A DNA stretch of 15,997 nt from a bacterium (GTDB taxonomy: Bacteria > Krumholzibacteriota > Krumholzibacteria > LZORAL124-64-63). Position 1 is the first letter of the stretch, and every line of letters starts with the position of its first letter. The stretch spans positions 1-15,997 of the forward strand of contig VGXH01000004.1 in assembly GCA_016873405.1 (NCBI GenBank), in the 5' to 3' direction. Below, piece by piece: positions 14,432 to 15,997 of the stretch. A program made the position numbers and the translations under genes. A model generated the notes under the pieces. The model ran no database searches. It was not told where the DNA came from and saw only the letters and a program-made list of their open reading frames with translations.

Positions 14432-15997
14432 CTAGAGCGAGAACCGCGACACCAGTCCGTCCATGCGCTCGGACAGCTCGGTCAGTTCCGAGGCATTGCG
14501 TCGCGTGGCCTGGATCCCCTTGTCGGTCTCCAGCACGCCCTCCCGCACCGCCTGGATCGTCCGCGCGATCTCCTGCGTCCCCTTGGCGCCCTCGCTCACG
14601 CGACGGGAGATCTCCTGCGCCGCCTGGTTCGCCACGCCGCCGCTCTTGGCGATCTCGTTGAGCGTCGCCGACTGCTCCTCGACCGCGCCCGCGATCGACG
14701 TCGAGATCTCGTTCACCTCGCCGATCACGCGACTTATGTTCTCCACCGCGATCACGGCCGCCGCCGTGCGCTGGCGCATGTCCTCGATCTCGCGGTGGAT
14801 CTCCTCGGTCGCCTGCGTGGTCTGCCGCGCCAGTTCCTTGACCTCGCCCGCCACGACGGCGAAGCCCTTCCCGGCGTCGCCGGCGCTGGCGGCCTCGATC
14901 GTCGCGTTCAGGGCCAGCAGGTTGGTCTGGTCGGCGATGTCTGAGATCACCTCCAGCACGCGTCCGATCCCCTCGCTCGCCGCCTTCAGCTGCCCCATGA
15001 TCTCGACGGTCGACTTGCTCTGGCGATTGGCGTTGTCGGCGATGTCGGCGCTGCGCACGCTGTTCTTGGCGACCTCGGTGATCGAGGCGGTCATCTCCTC
15101 GATGCTCGCCGCGACGGTGTTGAGCATGCACGACATGTCCTCGGCGCTGCTCGCGATGCCGGCGATGCTCGAGGACAGCTCCTCGCCGGCGGAACTCACC
15201 GTGTTCGCGACGTCGGTCATGGACTCGGAGTCCGCCGCGAGCTTGTCGCTCTGCGCGCCCAGGCTGCCGCTGGAGCTCTTCAGCGTCCGGCTGCCGGACT
15301 TCATGTCCGCGAGAAGGATGCGCAGGCTGTCGGCCATGGCGTTCAGGGACCGACCCAGACTCCCGATCTCGTCCCGGCGTTCGGCGTGGGCCACGCGCGT
15401 CCCGAGATCGCCCGCCGCCAGCTTGTCGGCGAAGGCCACGCTCTCCTGCAGCGGGCGGATCAGGATGCGCTGCAACGAGAACCGCAACAGCAGGGCCAGC
15501 ACCGCCAGACCGACCAGCGCGAAGGCGATCATTCTGGTCAGCGCGGCGCGGAAGGCGGCATCCGCCGAATCCAGCGACTGCAGAACCTCGAAGGCGCCGC
15601 GAACCTCGCCAACCTTCCACCCCTCCATGCGCGGGGCCGTGATGTCGGTCCCGTCGGTCGTGCCCCACAGTTGGCGGCTCGTGCCGGGGTCGCCGTGGCA
15701 GAGCAGGCAGTTCTCGGTCAGGACGACCGGACGGAAGTACCGCAGATCGTTGGTCCGCCGGTCGATCTCCCAGTACTCGGGCGCGCGGTCCTTCTCCAGG
15801 ATCCGCAGCGCGCGCGCCTCCGTCTCGTCGGGTTCGTTGTCGGGATTCCGCGGCGAGAATTTGGGCACCTTGAACGTATAGTCGCCGTCTTCCGCGTGCG
15901 CCATGGCCGTGCGCCAGCCCGCCACGATCGGCACCGCGTTGATCGCCAGGTCAATCCGTCCGCTGTCGCGCCAGTCGCGCAGCATCGCGGCGTCGAA
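14432..15997 (-). CDS. Methyl-accepting chemotaxis protein with periplasmic c-type haem sensor, 5'-truncated
   Basis: The frame is open to the right edge (about 521 residues visible); the N-terminus with its expected first membrane segment is missing. Numbering below is from M at 15985. Residues 1-145 look like a Tll0287-like/DUF3365 sensor: [18 protein letters not shown] (43-60), [18 protein letters not shown] (83-100) with the haem-attachment CLLCH (C93, C96, H97). A membrane helix spans ~150-169, HAMP ~170-223, then a long coiled-coil signalling domain with the hairpin tip [28 protein letters not shown] sequence (352-375) for CheA/CheW binding. There is no CheR-docking pentapeptide; it ends GLVSRFSL. 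Periplasmic haem PAS-like MCPs are known from Geobacter. Redox or ligand sensing through covalent haem is the likely role. It is followed by cheB and cheR. Confidence 0.93.
   Translation of the reverse strand, partial: FDAAMLRDWRDSGRIDLAINAVPIVAGWRTAMAHAEDGDYTFKVPKFSPRNPDNEPDETEARALRILEKDRAPEYWEIDRRTNDLRYFRPVVLTENCLLCHGDPGTSRQLWGTTDGTDITAPRMEGWKVGEVRGAFEVLQSLDSADAAFRAALTRMIAFALVGLAVLALLLRFSLQRILIRPLQESVAFADKLAAGDLGTRVAHAERRDEIGSLGRSLNAMADSLRILLADMKSGSRTLKSSSGSLGAQSDKLAADSESMTDVANTVSSAGEELSSSIAGIASSAEDMSCMLNTVAASIEEMTASITEVAKNSVRSADIADNANRQSKSTVEIMGQLKAASEGIGRVLEVISDIADQTNLLALNATIEAASAGDAGKGFAVVAGEVKELARQTTQATEEIHREIEDMRQRTAAAVIAVENISRVIGEVNEISTSIAGAVEEQSATLNEIAKSGGVANQAAQEISRRVSEGAKGTQEIARTIQAVREGVLETDKGIQATRRNASELTELSERMDGLVSRFSL

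Overview
This is a very G+C-rich bacterial window in which every gene I can support lies on the minus strand, so transcription runs from high to low coordinates. The gene set suggests a Gram-negative, motile or surface-sensing bacterium with anaerobic or redox-flexible metabolism: a periplasmic c-type haem chemoreceptor, an LL-diaminopimelate aminotransferase, a selenium-dependent molybdenum hydroxylase maturation module, and a secreted TPR protein. Deltaproteobacteria-like or FCB-group candidate phyla (Krumholzibacteriota/Eisenbacteria-like) would fit, but the sequence alone does not settle the phylum.

Layout in transcription order (right to left). (1) 15997-12206: chemotaxis block of a 5'-truncated haem-binding methyl-accepting chemotaxis protein, cheB and cheR. 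(2) 12080-9946: groES-groEL behind a sigma70-type promoter and a CIRCE operator with one perfect and one decayed arm; a 14-bp G+C hairpin follows groEL. (3) 9852-5595: one tightly packed operon of a GT4 glycosyltransferase, yqeC, a mocA-like nucleotidyltransferase, xdhC and yqeB. Its promoter sits so close to the first ATG that the mRNA is predicted to be leaderless. The last four genes are the accessory set for selenium-dependent molybdenum hydroxylases; no hydroxylase or selD is in the window. (4) 5577-4181: a monocistronic secreted TPR protein ended by a strong intrinsic terminator. (5) 4153-1: a biosynthetic operon of dapL-like aminotransferase, folB, folK, deoxynucleoside kinase, panB and panC (cut by the left edge), mostly joined by 4-nt ATGA/GTGA overlaps.

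How they work together: PanB uses 5,10-methylene-tetrahydrofolate, which depends on the folate made through FolB and FolK, and PanC follows PanB, so folate and CoA precursor synthesis are joined in one unit with nucleotide salvage and lysine/peptidoglycan diaminopimelate synthesis. CheB and CheR are the opposing methylesterase and methyltransferase for receptors such as the adjacent haem MCP. YqeC, MocA-like, XdhC and YqeB are predicted to mature the molybdenum cofactor of an enzyme encoded elsewhere. No tRNA, rRNA, CRISPR array, insertion sequence or prophage was seen, and no gap between genes exceeds about 260 bases.
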